Origin: Acanthopleuribacter pedis
Lineage (GTDB): Bacteria; Acidobacteriota; Holophagae; Acanthopleuribacterales; Acanthopleuribacteraceae
Direction: 5' to 3'
NCBI RefSeq assembly: GCF_017377855.1
Contig: NZ_JAFREP010000022.1
Coordinates: 124,001-188,000 of the forward strand
DNA: 64,000 bases
Each line of letters opens with the position of its first letter. The stretch's first letter is position 1. This document shows positions 54,629-63,260 of the stretch, one piece after another. Under the pieces are notes generated by a model. It saw only the letters and a program-made list of their open reading frames with translations, had not been told where the DNA came from and did not search any database. A program made the translations under genes and the position numbers.

Positions 54629-54657
54629 AAAAAAGGCACCCGATGGGTGCCTTTTTT
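54629..54657. terminator. Intrinsic terminator of the tRNA-Leu transcript
   Basis: AAAAAAGGCACC/GGGTGCCTTTTTT with a short loop, 13 bases after the tRNA 3' end on the minus strand; T-runs on both sides make it bidirectional. Confidence 0.9.
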
Positions 54658-54669
54658 GTTCGTTAAGTG

Positions 54670-54756
54670 TGGTGCCCAAGCCCGGACTCGAACCGGGACG
54701 ACCGAAAGGTCACTACCCCCTCAAGATAGCGTGTCTACCAATTTCACCACTTGGGC
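54670..54756 (-). tRNA. tRNA-Leu (anticodon GAG)
   Basis: An 87-base gene with encoded CCA. GCCCAAG and CTTGGGC form the acceptor stem, the D-arm reads GGTGAAATTGGTAGACAC, the anticodon arm CTATC-TTGAGGG-GGTAG gives GAG, a long variable arm (TGACCTTTCGGTCGT) marks a class II tRNA, and the T-arm reads CCCGGTTCGAGTCCGGG. Confidence 0.97.
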
Positions 54757-54775
54757 GTCGTCACTACAGCGGTGG

Positions 54776-54804
54776 ATTCTAGCGAAGCACTACCGCAAAT
54801 GCAA
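54776..54804 (-). promoter_or_regulatory. Promoter of tRNA-Leu
   Basis: TTGCAT, a 17-base spacer and TAGAAT on the minus strand, ending about 20 bases before the tRNA 5' end. Confidence 0.8.
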
Positions 54805-54818
54805 GACGTTTTAACGAT

Positions 54819-55337
54819 CTAATTGTCTTTTTGTTGCGCATCCTCGCCGGCCTTTTCGGCAGCGGCGGCGGCGGCACGCGCCTCACGCTCTTTCTTGATG
54901 CGCTCTTCTTCCGCCTTGCGAATTTCAGGCGGCAAATTTTCAAAGGTCACGGTTTCCATGTTTTCGGGATTCACCGCATCGCCAATGCCCACTTGCGTGG
55001 AATTACCTTGGTCGTCGACAACGGTGACATCACCGGCGGCACCAGGTGCGGCGGTCGCTTGATCGCCGGCCGCGGCGGGAATGGTAGGCTGGTGATCAGA
55101 GGCGATACTCTGATTGCTGTGGCCACCTTGGAACGCGAGAACCATGGAAGTAACCATGAACAAAACGGCAATAGCGGAAGTGAGTTTGGTGAGGACCTTG
55201 TCACCACCACCGGCACCGAATACGGAATTGGTGTTGTCGGAAACAGAAACCAAACCGCCGGTCTTACCGTCCTGGAAGAGAATGATCAGAATCAGCGTGA
55301 CGCAGATAAAAATGTGAAAAATAAAAAGAAAACCCAT
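54819..55337 (-). CDS. secG: SecG translocase subunit with C-terminal extension
   Basis: The SecYEG channel's small subunit. Two membrane helices (FIFHIFICVTLILIILFQ and VLTKLTSAIAVLFMVTSMVL) flank the conserved loop DGKTGGLVSVSDNTNSVFG, which matches the SecG signature. At 172 residues it is about twice as long as usual: the added cytoplasmic tail (about 80-172) is Ala, Glu and Lys-rich, with a charged helix IRKAEEERIKKEREAR near the end. GGAGGG precedes the ATG. The tRNA-Leu gene lies 60 bases beyond its stop on the same strand. Confidence 0.93.
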   Translation of the reverse strand: MGFLFIFHIFICVTLILIILFQDGKTGGLVSVSDNTNSVFGAGGGDKVLTKLTSAIAVLFMVTSMVLAFQGGHSNQSIASDHQPTIPAAAGDQATAAPGAAGDVTVVDDQGNSTQVGIGDAVNPENMETVTFENLPPEIRKAEEERIKKEREARAAAAAAEKAGEDAQQKDN

Positions 55338-55502
55338 AACGGCCCTCCATCTCGGATCGGGCGAGGCCCGGAACGCCGCAGTCTAGCACAAGGAGCCAAG
55401 CCCTGCCAAGCCCCATTTTCCGCGGCGGACACCCCGCCCCCAACTGCACCAAACAGCGTTCAAAGCGGGCCGAAACCCCGGCCCGCCAAGCGTTGTGTCG
55501 TT

Positions 55503-57083
55503 TTACGGCGCAAGCGCCGGGCCGTAAGGATCGGCCTCAAAAGCTTCTAATTCAACGTATTCGGGGCGTTTCGGACTGGTTAACAAAACCTGATGGAAAT
55601 CACGCATCAACAGGTAGAAACGCGCCAACTTGTCGTAATCGAGAAACTGCCAATCGTCCATGTGGCTGTGGTAATGCTCGTGGACGTCGGCAAAGAAAAA
55701 CATGTTGGGGATCTCCTTGCGGGCGAAATGCAGTTGGTCGCTGCGGCGATGGAAACGATCCAGGCTTTTGTCAAACGTAAAACCTCGCTCGTTCCCGCGG
55801 TGCACCTGGTTCAAGTACCGGTTCAAGCTGGAGACCCCGTCCGAGGCGGACGGAATCACCCCAATCCGATCCGTGGCGTTGCGACCAACCATGTCGATAT
55901 TAATATTGGCCACAATCTGCGCCAAGGGAACAGGAAGGTTGTTGATGAAGTATTCCGAGCCAAGCAAACCCTGCTCCTCACCGGAATAAAAAACAATGAT
56001 CAAGCCACGACCGCCGGGATTGGCGGCAAAATGTTTGGCCAACAGCAACAAAGTAGCGCAACCGCTGCCATTGTCGTCGGCGCCGTTGTAGACGGTGTCG
56101 CGATCAAAGCCGAGATGGTCGTAATGGGCGCTTAACACAAGGTATTCGTCTTTTAAGTTGGGATCGCCGCCATGGACCACGCCGACCACGTTTTCGGTGG
56201 GCCGCGTCTCCCGTTCAATCACCTGCGCCACGGCCAAACGGCGGCGTTTCATAAGTACGGCTTCCATGGTCCCGTCTTTGAGGATACGCGCATGGGCGGC
56301 TTGAATCTTCGCCAGATACTTAGGGCCGAAAAACTTGGGACGCTGCGCTTCGTTCAAACGGAATACGGGAAAGGTTTTCTGGCGCGCGCCCCCATCGTTG
56401 GGCAGCGAAATGCTGTGCATCGGCGGCAAATAGGCGGGAACATGATCCTCGCGCGGCTCCTCCAACAAAATGACACCCACGGCGCCGCCGTTAAGCGCAT
56501 TCCTAATTTTGAACCAATTGGAAAACCGGCGCGATTCAATCTTACTGTAGGGATGACTCTCGCCCAATTCAGCGTCGGGTTGGCCGGCATGCATGACAAC
56601 CCACTTACCCTCAATTTCAGTGCCGGAAAAATCATTATGCGGATGGGAATTCAGGCCGTAACCCAAATAAACCATGGAGGTATCGTGGTTGATGCGTCCC
56701 TCGCCGAAGGAACGTAGACGGAAGTCCTCGTGCAGGTTGAGCTCGTGCTTGGGACCGTTCCCAGACACTTCAACCCGCAAAAGATGCTCGCGATGGCGCA
56801 GTACCTCAACATCAAAAGGCTGCATGAAGGAGGTCTGTTCCGCGTTGCCAAAAGGGGTCACACCGGAAAGCTGCATTTGGGTGGCCAAATACAAGCCGGC
56901 TAATTTTTGCCCACGAAAACTGGTTTCGCGTCCCTCTAACAAGTCATCGGCCAGAAAGGCGACGTGGGCGCGGATATCGGCCTGAATCGATTCCACCGCG
57001 CTTGTCGCGGTCTCAGCACCCGGCGTGGCCGCGGACAAAGGTGTCGCCGCAAGCAAGGTTAACAAACAAACAAGTTGTACCAT
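55503..57083 (-). CDS. Secreted M28 family aminopeptidase with PA domain
   Basis: A 526-residue zinc peptidase with signal peptide (VQLVCLLTLLAATPLSA). The N-terminal helical region (VAFLADDLLEGRETSFRGQK) is typical of this group. A protease-associated insert occupies about 140-270 (GGAVGVILLEEPREDHVP). Metal and catalytic residues lie in LSAHYDHLGFD (His, Asp), NGADDNGSG (Asp bridging two zincs), SGEEQGLLGS (catalytic Glu and ligand), NIDMVGR and HYHSHMDDW. It should release N-terminal amino acids outside the cytoplasm. Confidence 0.93.
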   Translation of the reverse strand: MVQLVCLLTLLAATPLSAATPGAETATSAVESIQADIRAHVAFLADDLLEGRETSFRGQKLAGLYLATQMQLSGVTPFGNAEQTSFMQPFDVEVLRHREHLLRVEVSGNGPKHELNLHEDFRLRSFGEGRINHDTSMVYLGYGLNSHPHNDFSGTEIEGKWVVMHAGQPDAELGESHPYSKIESRRFSNWFKIRNALNGGAVGVILLEEPREDHVPAYLPPMHSISLPNDGGARQKTFPVFRLNEAQRPKFFGPKYLAKIQAAHARILKDGTMEAVLMKRRRLAVAQVIERETRPTENVVGVVHGGDPNLKDEYLVLSAHYDHLGFDRDTVYNGADDNGSGCATLLLLAKHFAANPGGRGLIIVFYSGEEQGLLGSEYFINNLPVPLAQIVANINIDMVGRNATDRIGVIPSASDGVSSLNRYLNQVHRGNERGFTFDKSLDRFHRRSDQLHFARKEIPNMFFFADVHEHYHSHMDDWQFLDYDKLARFYLLMRDFHQVLLTSPKRPEYVELEAFEADPYGPALAP

Positions 57084-57268
57084 AAATTCCTTCTATTAAA
57101 ACATTTACAGCCTCGCGCTTATCCGACGCCGATAGGAAACCCCACGGCATGTTCCGCATTAACCCACGCAGGCTTTTATGGAAACAACACCGAAACGGAT
57201 TTTTATTTAAACATATACGCGTAATTTCTCTGAAAAAGGTCCGCTGGATTGAAGGCGAGAAAAATCGG
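57084..57268. other. Intergenic region between M28 and TIR genes
   Basis: Both genes are on the minus strand, so this is the leader of the M28 gene. An A/T-rich stretch (57195-57235) could hold its promoter. Nothing else is recognised. Confidence 0.35.
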
Positions 57269-58753
57269 TCATCCCTTGGCCGCGGCCCGAATCTTATCGG
57301 CCAAATTCTTCACGGCGAACGCGAACAATTCGTCCTCGCGCCATTCACCCATGGAGGGGACGCCTCCCTCGCGCATGGAAACGGCCGCATCGACCCCGCT
57401 TTTGGGATCAACGGCTTGCCATTCGGCCAATTCGTCATCGTCGAGCACGGAGACGGGAAGCACCAGGCGACGCCCGACCTTTTGCGCTAAAAAATAGCCG
57501 TGCAATACTTCACTTTTCAGCCAATCCGAATACAGGCTGTGGGGCGACACAATCACCACAAGCGGCTCCAAACCCCTTCGATTGTTGGCGATCCGGTTTT
57601 GCGCACCGGCCTGTTCGCGAGACTCATAGGGCACCAACCAACACCGAATACCTTCCCGGTGCAGGCCTTCCACCAAGCGTTCCGCCAACTCGCTATCCGG
57701 CCCGCTGTAATTGCTGTATGCCAGGTAACAAGCACAGTAGGAAACCCGGGCTTGGGCCACACTTTCAAAAAAAACGTCGGGTAAACCCGCCCCCTGCAGG
57801 AAGGATTTGGCCAAGCCGGGACTGCGCAATAGGGTGCGGTGATCGAGGGAACAAGGCGCGAGAAACAAGCTGTTCCCGGTGCCCTCCGCCCCCGCCAGGG
57901 ACGTATTCACCAACCAGGTCTCACCAAATCGGGTTTCCTCAAAATGAACATTGTCCAGCACGGACCGGAACAGGCGGGCTCCGACAAGCGACGCACCACT
58001 GAGATCGGCACCTCGCATGACCGCCTCCTCAAAGGTGGCGTCTTCCAAAACCGCCTCGCTCAAATCCGCCTCGCCCAGATCGGATTTCACAAAACGCGCC
58101 CCGCGTAAATCCGCTTTGCTCAGATCGGCCCAACTGAGGTTGGCAAGGTGGAAGGAAGCTTTGGCCAAGGCGGCCTCGTGAAGCCGGGCCTCGTTGAGAA
58201 TGGCGCCGGAGAAATCGCATTGGGCGGCGTGCACCCCGGTTAGATCAGCATGGGTGCAGTTGGCATTGACCAGTCGCGCTCCCTCCATATGGGCCTGGCT
58301 TAAATCGGCGTGTAACAGGTTGGCGTCGCTGAGATCGGCATTCAGCAAGGTTGCTTGAGCCAGGTCGACGCGGTTCAGCAGCGCACCGCGAAGGGTGGCA
58401 CCGGTAAAGTTCACCCTGCTCAGTTCGACCCGGTTAAAGTTCGCGCCGGCCAGGTTGGCGTTTTGGAGATTGGCGTCGGTAAGGGTCGCACCGGAGAAGT
58501 TCACGCCGGCCAACTCGGCATTGATGAGGTTGGCACTGTTCAGGCGGCATTTGCTGAGGTTGGCCCCGTTTAGATTGGCGCGAATGAAGTTCACCTTGGA
58601 AAGGTCGACCCCGCTAAGATCGCAACCACCAAGGTCTTGCTTACTCAGGTTGGGCACGTAATCGGGAAACGCCTTGCGAAGCTGGTTCCATGTCTCCGGT
58701 TTCTGCTTGAGGAGCAACAGGAGTTGTTCCTTGGGCAGTTCATTAATATTCAT
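57269..58753 (-). CDS. Pentapeptide-repeat protein with C-terminal TIR domain
   Basis: The ATG at 58753 (NINELPKEQLLLLLKQKPET) gives 494 residues. About residues 35-280 are pentapeptide repeats (A[DN]LxX), e.g. DLSGVDLSKVNFIRANLNGA and ADLSDANLLHADLSQAHMEG, forming a right-handed beta helix. The C-terminal 150 residues are a TIR domain: YLAYSNYSGPDSELAERLVE, LHREGIRCWLVPYESRE, PLVVIVSPHSLYSDWLKSEV and VLPVSVLDDDELAEW. The SxxSxWLKSE motif holds the Glu that is catalytic in TIR NADases. The fusion suggests that target sensing by the beta helix is coupled to nucleotide cleavage. It is encoded alone. Confidence 0.88.
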   Translation of the reverse strand: MNINELPKEQLLLLLKQKPETWNQLRKAFPDYVPNLSKQDLGGCDLSGVDLSKVNFIRANLNGANLSKCRLNSANLINAELAGVNFSGATLTDANLQNANLAGANFNRVELSRVNFTGATLRGALLNRVDLAQATLLNADLSDANLLHADLSQAHMEGARLVNANCTHADLTGVHAAQCDFSGAILNEARLHEAALAKASFHLANLSWADLSKADLRGARFVKSDLGEADLSEAVLEDATFEEAVMRGADLSGASLVGARLFRSVLDNVHFEETRFGETWLVNTSLAGAEGTGNSLFLAPCSLDHRTLLRSPGLAKSFLQGAGLPDVFFESVAQARVSYCACYLAYSNYSGPDSELAERLVEGLHREGIRCWLVPYESREQAGAQNRIANNRRGLEPLVVIVSPHSLYSDWLKSEVLHGYFLAQKVGRRLVLPVSVLDDDELAEWQAVDPKSGVDAAVSMREGGVPSMGEWREDELFAFAVKNLADKIRAAAKG

Positions 58754-58860
58754 CGCAACAACCACCCCTTGCCGAGCCCGCATACCAGGAGAATCGCCAC
58801 ACATTCTCCTGCAATGATTATCGGGTTTCCCCTAAATTCCATAACGACCTTTCTTCTCAA

Positions 58861-60855
58861 CTAGCGGCGGGGACGGATAGAAGCGGGTGTGGCCGAGGCG
58901 GGCGAATAGGTCACCCGTTTGGGTGCGCCCAGTTGGCCGTCGCCGTCGCGAATCGGATAATGCCAAAACAACAGCGGTTCGTGCCAAACCATGGTCAACC
59001 AGCCGACCTGGGCGACACGCCCCTGTTCGGCGGTAAAGATCGCGGTTGGGGACCCACTTTCTCGGACATCGCCGACCATTCCCATGGCGAGCCCGTCGGC
59101 ACCCAACACGAGCAACGCATTTTCGTCGCGGGTCCGAGCCAATGCCGCTTTGAGGGATCTCGCGGTCATTTGGTTAAAGGCACCGAGATCACCGTCTTCA
59201 CCGCGAATGCGACTTTGACGGGCACGGAGTTCGGCCAAAATCAAACGCCGCAACGGCATGTTTACAACCGGAACCCACCAGGCGGCCTGATCTTCCACGG
59301 TCACCTCGGCGATCCGACGGGTGAGTTGCCGCCAAACCTCGGCAATGAACATGGCTCGCTCGGCATCGCTCGAACGATTGAGCAGTTCAAGCACGGCTTC
59401 CAACTGTTTGTCGCTGAGTTCGGTCTGAAGCGCGCCGTCGAGCCGAAACAACAAAGCGTCAACCAAGGCGGCATCCAAGGGTGAATCCTCGCGAAAGCGG
59501 TTGTTTTTCACAAAATCGCCACCATCGGCCCAAGCCGCCCAGACGAAATCGGAGCCGGTCACGGCCGCGGCGGGCAAGGCCTCCTCCCAGGGGCGGCGGA
59601 ACAGCGGCGGTTGAAAGGTGGGCCCACCGCGATCCGAACTCGGATTACTCGAGGCGTAAAGACGGGCATTACGTCGCGGCGATTCGCCGCCGAGTAACAA
59701 GGCGGCGGAAGGCACCTGGTGATACTGCATGGCGGCACGGGCGTCGTCGAGATTACCCGCGGTGAACAGGTAATAGAGCGCAACCAAATCGGCGCTGGGC
59801 CGAAAACCATCCCAGTCGTAATAGGTATCGACCCCGGCCCCGAACACAAGGGGCTTCACCCAGCGGCCAAAAGGCGCGCGGATCGGCGCTTGATCGTAAA
59901 GTTTGGCAATGTTGCCGGTATCGCTTTCGCGAAACAAGGCTTCTTGTCCCACAAACTGATCTTCAGGAAACACGTAAAAGGTTTCGTCTCGGGTCAATCG
60001 CGGTTGAAGCGCAAACTGGACACCCGCGGTTTGTCCCGACCAAAGAAAGGGCAACCCGGCCAAGCTTAATCCCTCGGAAACATACAGTTCGGGAATTTCA
60101 AAACGGGTCGGAACCGCGAGAAATTGGAAAAAAGGATCGCCCCGCAAGTGCTGGGCGGTAGCGCCGTTTGCGTCCCGAAAAAGCACCATCTCAATCCATG
60201 GGGCACGAAACAAACCGGCGGGCGCAAGATCACTTTCCAAAGCAGGATCGGCCGGCGGATGGACCGGCGGTAAACCGGGCCCGAACCATTGCGGTTCGGC
60301 GCCCAGTTCACGCACCCACCACCGCATGGCCCATTCTTTGGCCCAGCAGCGATTGATGAGAAACGCGAGGCCGCGTTGGTACACAAACAAATCGGTTAAG
60401 GTCCAGCGCCGGCCACCCCCCGCTTCGCTTAAACCTTCGGCATAAGCCGTAAGCAACACCGAAACATGGTGGGGTACTTGCTGAACACAGGCCTCCGCCG
60501 CGGTTGTCAAATCGAGGTAGTAAAAAACGGGCGCTAAATCATCCAACGCCTTCACCCCAGTTTTAGCGGGAATCCCCTTGAACAAACGGACCAACTGCTC
60601 CAGCTCCGTGCCGGCGTGGGTTCCATGCAACACGCCTTGCAAGAACAAAAGGTCGTGCATGTCGGCGGCACTCACTTCATATAACCCATGGGGGTGTGCC
60701 GTGATCGACCCGGTTTGGTTCAAACCCTTGGCCTGTTTGGGAAAATCCAAAGGCTGAAAACCCACTTCTTCAGTGCGAAAAAAGAAATGGTAAACGATAT
60801 ATCCGGCCCCACCAAGCATGGCGAGCATCACAAGCAGGAGCAGGGCTTTTTTCAT
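58861..60855 (-). CDS. Penicillin acylase-like protein, possibly inactive
   Basis: A 664-residue protein with an N-terminal membrane segment (ALLLLVMLAMLGGAGYIVYHFFF). PHGLYEVSAADMHDLLFLQG resembles the N-terminus of penicillin acylases (pattern PHI.A.d..Da.faqGy), and GDPFFQFLAVPTRFEIPELY followed by GLPFLWSGQTAGVQFAL resembles the start of their beta chain. The stretch where the catalytic Ser-Asn (GSN.W) should lie reads FRAPWIEMV, so the N-terminal nucleophile Ser appears replaced. If the comparison is right, the protein would be a non-hydrolytic member. The match is partial and I would not exclude another fold. Confidence 0.5.
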   Translation of the reverse strand: MKKALLLLVMLAMLGGAGYIVYHFFFRTEEVGFQPLDFPKQAKGLNQTGSITAHPHGLYEVSAADMHDLLFLQGVLHGTHAGTELEQLVRLFKGIPAKTGVKALDDLAPVFYYLDLTTAAEACVQQVPHHVSVLLTAYAEGLSEAGGGRRWTLTDLFVYQRGLAFLINRCWAKEWAMRWWVRELGAEPQWFGPGLPPVHPPADPALESDLAPAGLFRAPWIEMVLFRDANGATAQHLRGDPFFQFLAVPTRFEIPELYVSEGLSLAGLPFLWSGQTAGVQFALQPRLTRDETFYVFPEDQFVGQEALFRESDTGNIAKLYDQAPIRAPFGRWVKPLVFGAGVDTYYDWDGFRPSADLVALYYLFTAGNLDDARAAMQYHQVPSAALLLGGESPRRNARLYASSNPSSDRGGPTFQPPLFRRPWEEALPAAAVTGSDFVWAAWADGGDFVKNNRFREDSPLDAALVDALLFRLDGALQTELSDKQLEAVLELLNRSSDAERAMFIAEVWRQLTRRIAEVTVEDQAAWWVPVVNMPLRRLILAELRARQSRIRGEDGDLGAFNQMTARSLKAALARTRDENALLVLGADGLAMGMVGDVRESGSPTAIFTAEQGRVAQVGWLTMVWHEPLLFWHYPIRDGDGQLGAPKRVTYSPASATPASIRPRR

Positions 60856-61088
60856 AGGGGATCCTAAAAAAGTTGCCGCTAAAGCGACAGGGTATCAAGT
60901 AATCGGCGCACGATGGTTCCCATTGTACCGCGTAGAAATAGACAGGAGAACCAACACCTGGCCAGGCCGACACCGCGGTGATTTTGCAGCGGCGAACGGT
61001 CAAGTTTCCACCCATCCCAACCGAGGTTAGAGGTACACCCTTTTTCATCACCGAACCGCGACACCGATCCATCCAAGGCGAGGCGCTC

Positions 61089-61469
61089 ATGAAACTGCAA
61101 ATCACCTGCCCTGAATGCGGCAAACAATCGCTCATCGAGTCAAGCAAGGTACCGCTTGGCAAACTCAAAACAACCTGCCACAGTTGTAACCAAAAGTTTT
61201 TTATCGACAAGGGCCAAAATCTCAACTGCCGCCTGATCCAAGCCGAGGCAGCGGGTGCCGCCGACGAGCCAGAGGGCAACTGGAAAATCGACCGACCGGA
61301 ATTTGAGGGCATTGAATACGAAACATCCGGGGTCGGCGGCTTGATTCGCTCCGGCATGGTCACCCCGGCAACCCGCGTCCTGGCCCCGGGTGCAAAACAA
61401 TTCCAAGAAGCGGGCAAGCTGGAAAGCTTGCGCAAGTTCTTCGAACAAAAAGAAAAGCGCGACAGTTAA
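61089..61469 (+). CDS. Zinc-ribbon protein with GYF_2-like tail
   Basis: The ATG at 61089 with AAGGCGAGG nearby gives 126 residues; frames opening further upstream lack a ribosome site. The N-terminus is a MJ0042-type zinc ribbon: CPECGKQSLIESSKV, GKLKTTCHSCNQKFFID, with two CxxC pairs. The C-terminal part (GGLIRSGMVTPATRVLAPGAKQFQEA) resembles the short GYF_2-like segment of other bacterial proteins. It could be a regulator or a membrane-complex adaptor. The TAA stop at 61467-61469 lies within the terminus of repeat copy E. Confidence 0.7.
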   Translation: MKLQITCPECGKQSLIESSKVPLGKLKTTCHSCNQKFFIDKGQNLNCRLIQAEAAGAADEPEGNWKIDRPEFEGIEYETSGVGGLIRSGMVTPATRVLAPGAKQFQEAGKLESLRKFFEQKEKRDS

Positions 61470-61776
61470 CCCGCATTTCTCACAAGGATTCGTCGCGAGA
61501 AGCTGAAAGCCTTGTGAGTACGAGATGACGACCTAGCCACGGCACAGGGGTCCGACCATTCGGGGTCCGACCATTCGGGGTCCGACCGATCGGGGTCCGA
61601 CCGATCGGCGTAGCAGCTGAGGCGAAGGCGCTCGACCGAGTAAGGCGGATGGCCGCCCCGCGGATGGCCGCCCCGCGGATGGCCGCCCCGCGGATGGCCG
61701 CCCCGCGGATGGCCGCCCCCTCGTAATGGCACGGATTGCCCCGCGGCAGAATTCCTTGGGAGAAATGCGGGTTAAC
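61465..61776 (+). repeat. Inverted-terminus repeat element, copy E (longest)
   Basis: A 312-bp copy with near-perfect termini: GTTAACCCGCATTTCTCACA at the left and the complement (ending ATGCGGGTTAAC) at the right. After the core TTCGTCGCGAGAAGCTG there are two arrays: four 15-base units of GGTCCGACCATTCGG or its GATC variant, and five perfect units of CGGATGGCCGCCCCG. The middle segment GTAGCAGCTGAGGCGAAGGC is as in copy A. The left end overlaps the stop codon of the zinc-ribbon gene. Frames across the arrays are not genes. Confidence 0.92.
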
Positions 61777-61820
61777 CCGCGTCACCCGAAGCGGGGCAAC
61801 CCATCCCGACATGCCAAACG

Positions 61821-61857
61821 AAAAAAGGCCCGTCACCAAAGGCAACAGGCCGTTTTT
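61821..61857. terminator. Intrinsic terminator of the alanine dehydrogenase-like gene
   Basis: AAAAAAGGCC and GGCC-GTTTTTA arms with a 17-base loop. On the minus strand the T-run follows, 18 bases beyond the stop; on the plus strand it could end the zinc-ribbon transcript. Confidence 0.8.
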
Positions 61858-61874
61858 ATTCATTTGGAATCGGT

Positions 61875-63260
61875 TTAAGAGAAAACAGGTGTAACACCTT
61901 GCTCGCGCAGGAAGCCGGCAATGTTGTCCGATTTCTTGAGCACGTGGCGGTACAGCACCATGACATCTTCCTGGCGGGAGAAAGCCAGACCGTGCTTGAG
62001 GTCAAGCACCAGGGCGTGCAGGATGTCTTTGGGGTTTTCAATGTAATCCTGATCCATGATGTGTTTCATGGCGGCTTCGGCTCCCCCTTCGCGGGCGGCC
62101 AGATAGAGCAGGGTGGCCAGGTACATCAGCGCCGTCTCGCCGTGTTCGACCGAGGCCAGTTTGGGCTGGCGACGCGGCATGTGGTTGTCCGCCGTGTAGG
62201 CCAAGTTCTTGCCCAACTTGCTGATCGCCTCGCGCACATCGTCGGCGGTAATCAGCGGGCGACGCCCTGTTTCAGGATCGACAATTTCTTCCTTGGGAAT
62301 ACTGATCCCGCCACCCTCGTCGATGGCGACATCCACGATCGCGGAATTTTCACGCATCAAGCGCAGCTGGGATACATCGGCCACCTTGGGCGTGTCACCA
62401 CTGCCCTGCAGGAAGATGGTGAGAATGAAACCCTTGGCGCCTTCCAGATCCTCGTCTTCAACCAGACCGGCTTGTTTAATGCGAACCTTGGGATAAGCGG
62501 CGTATTCCTCGCGCAGTGCTTCACAACGACGCGGAAACTTTTCGAGAATCAGGATTTCGCGGATACGCGAAAGGTTTTTCTCTTCCAACAGCACGCTCAC
62601 GGCGCTGGTGCCGGCAATGCCGCCGCCCGAGACAACCACCTTCTCGTCAACGTCGAGGTGCTCGCTCACATCAAGGCCGGCGAGTTTGCCCGCGTAAACC
62701 GACATGCTGGAACGCAGCGGCACCGGATACTTGGGTCGAATTTTAGTATCCATTTTGTAGGCGAAACCGCCCACCGCGGAACCGTCGAAAATACCGCTGA
62801 ACGAACCACGCGCTACAAATTCGGCCAAGCCGGTATTGGGTCGAAAATCGCCGGAGTGAAGCGCCCCAATGCGAATAAAGGACCCGGGAATGGTTGCCTC
62901 ATAAGCGGTTGATTCCTTGAGGGCGTGGACCAAGTCGGGCTGGTGCGCCATGTTGGGAATCTGGTTCTCTTCGATGATGGACCCACCGGCTTCGCCGTAC
63001 TGGGCGTCGGAAAACCCGGCGCCGTTGCCAGCCCCCGCAACCACGTAAAAATGGCTGTTCACACCCAACTCTTTAAGCCAATTTTTGAGCATGGCCATTT
63101 GATCGGGCGTGATCGCCACGCGCTGTTCGTAAGAGCCGGGTTCGCCGATATGCACATCGGTGCCCAACAAGAAGGTCACTTCGCGACCCGTGACTTCGCT
63201 AAAACCGTTCTCCACGGTTGGCAACGGTAAAATGCCTGAATAGGTTTTGTCTTGATCCAC
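61875..63260 (-). CDS. Alanine dehydrogenase/PNT-family enzyme (long form)
   Basis: A 461-residue protein from a GTG start (AAGGGGG upstream). The N-terminal catalytic domain has EPGSYEQRVAITPDQMAMLK, like the ALD/PNT signature (E.R..LTP), and the nucleotide fold has KVVVSGGGIAGTSAVSVLLEE. GGAEAAMKHIMDQDYIENPKDIL ends it. It is 90 residues longer than ordinary alanine dehydrogenases, and the usual conserved Lys/His substrate residues are not all evident. A relation to the saccharopine/lysine-ketoglutarate reductase side of the superfamily is also possible. The reaction is therefore uncertain; NAD(P)-dependent oxidation of an amino acid is likely. Confidence 0.7.
   Translation of the reverse strand: MDQDKTYSGILPLPTVENGFSEVTGREVTFLLGTDVHIGEPGSYEQRVAITPDQMAMLKNWLKELGVNSHFYVVAGAGNGAGFSDAQYGEAGGSIIEENQIPNMAHQPDLVHALKESTAYEATIPGSFIRIGALHSGDFRPNTGLAEFVARGSFSGIFDGSAVGGFAYKMDTKIRPKYPVPLRSSMSVYAGKLAGLDVSEHLDVDEKVVVSGGGIAGTSAVSVLLEEKNLSRIREILILEKFPRRCEALREEYAAYPKVRIKQAGLVEDEDLEGAKGFILTIFLQGSGDTPKVADVSQLRLMRENSAIVDVAIDEGGGISIPKEEIVDPETGRRPLITADDVREAISKLGKNLAYTADNHMPRRQPKLASVEHGETALMYLATLLYLAAREGGAEAAMKHIMDQDYIENPKDILHALVLDLKHGLAFSRQEDVMVLYRHVLKKSDNIAGFLREQGVTPVFS

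Noticed and set aside
61466..61863. Minus-strand frames with RGGHP-type repeats
   Set aside because: They translate the tandem arrays of repeat copy E; they have no ribosome site and the same arrays differ in number in other copies.
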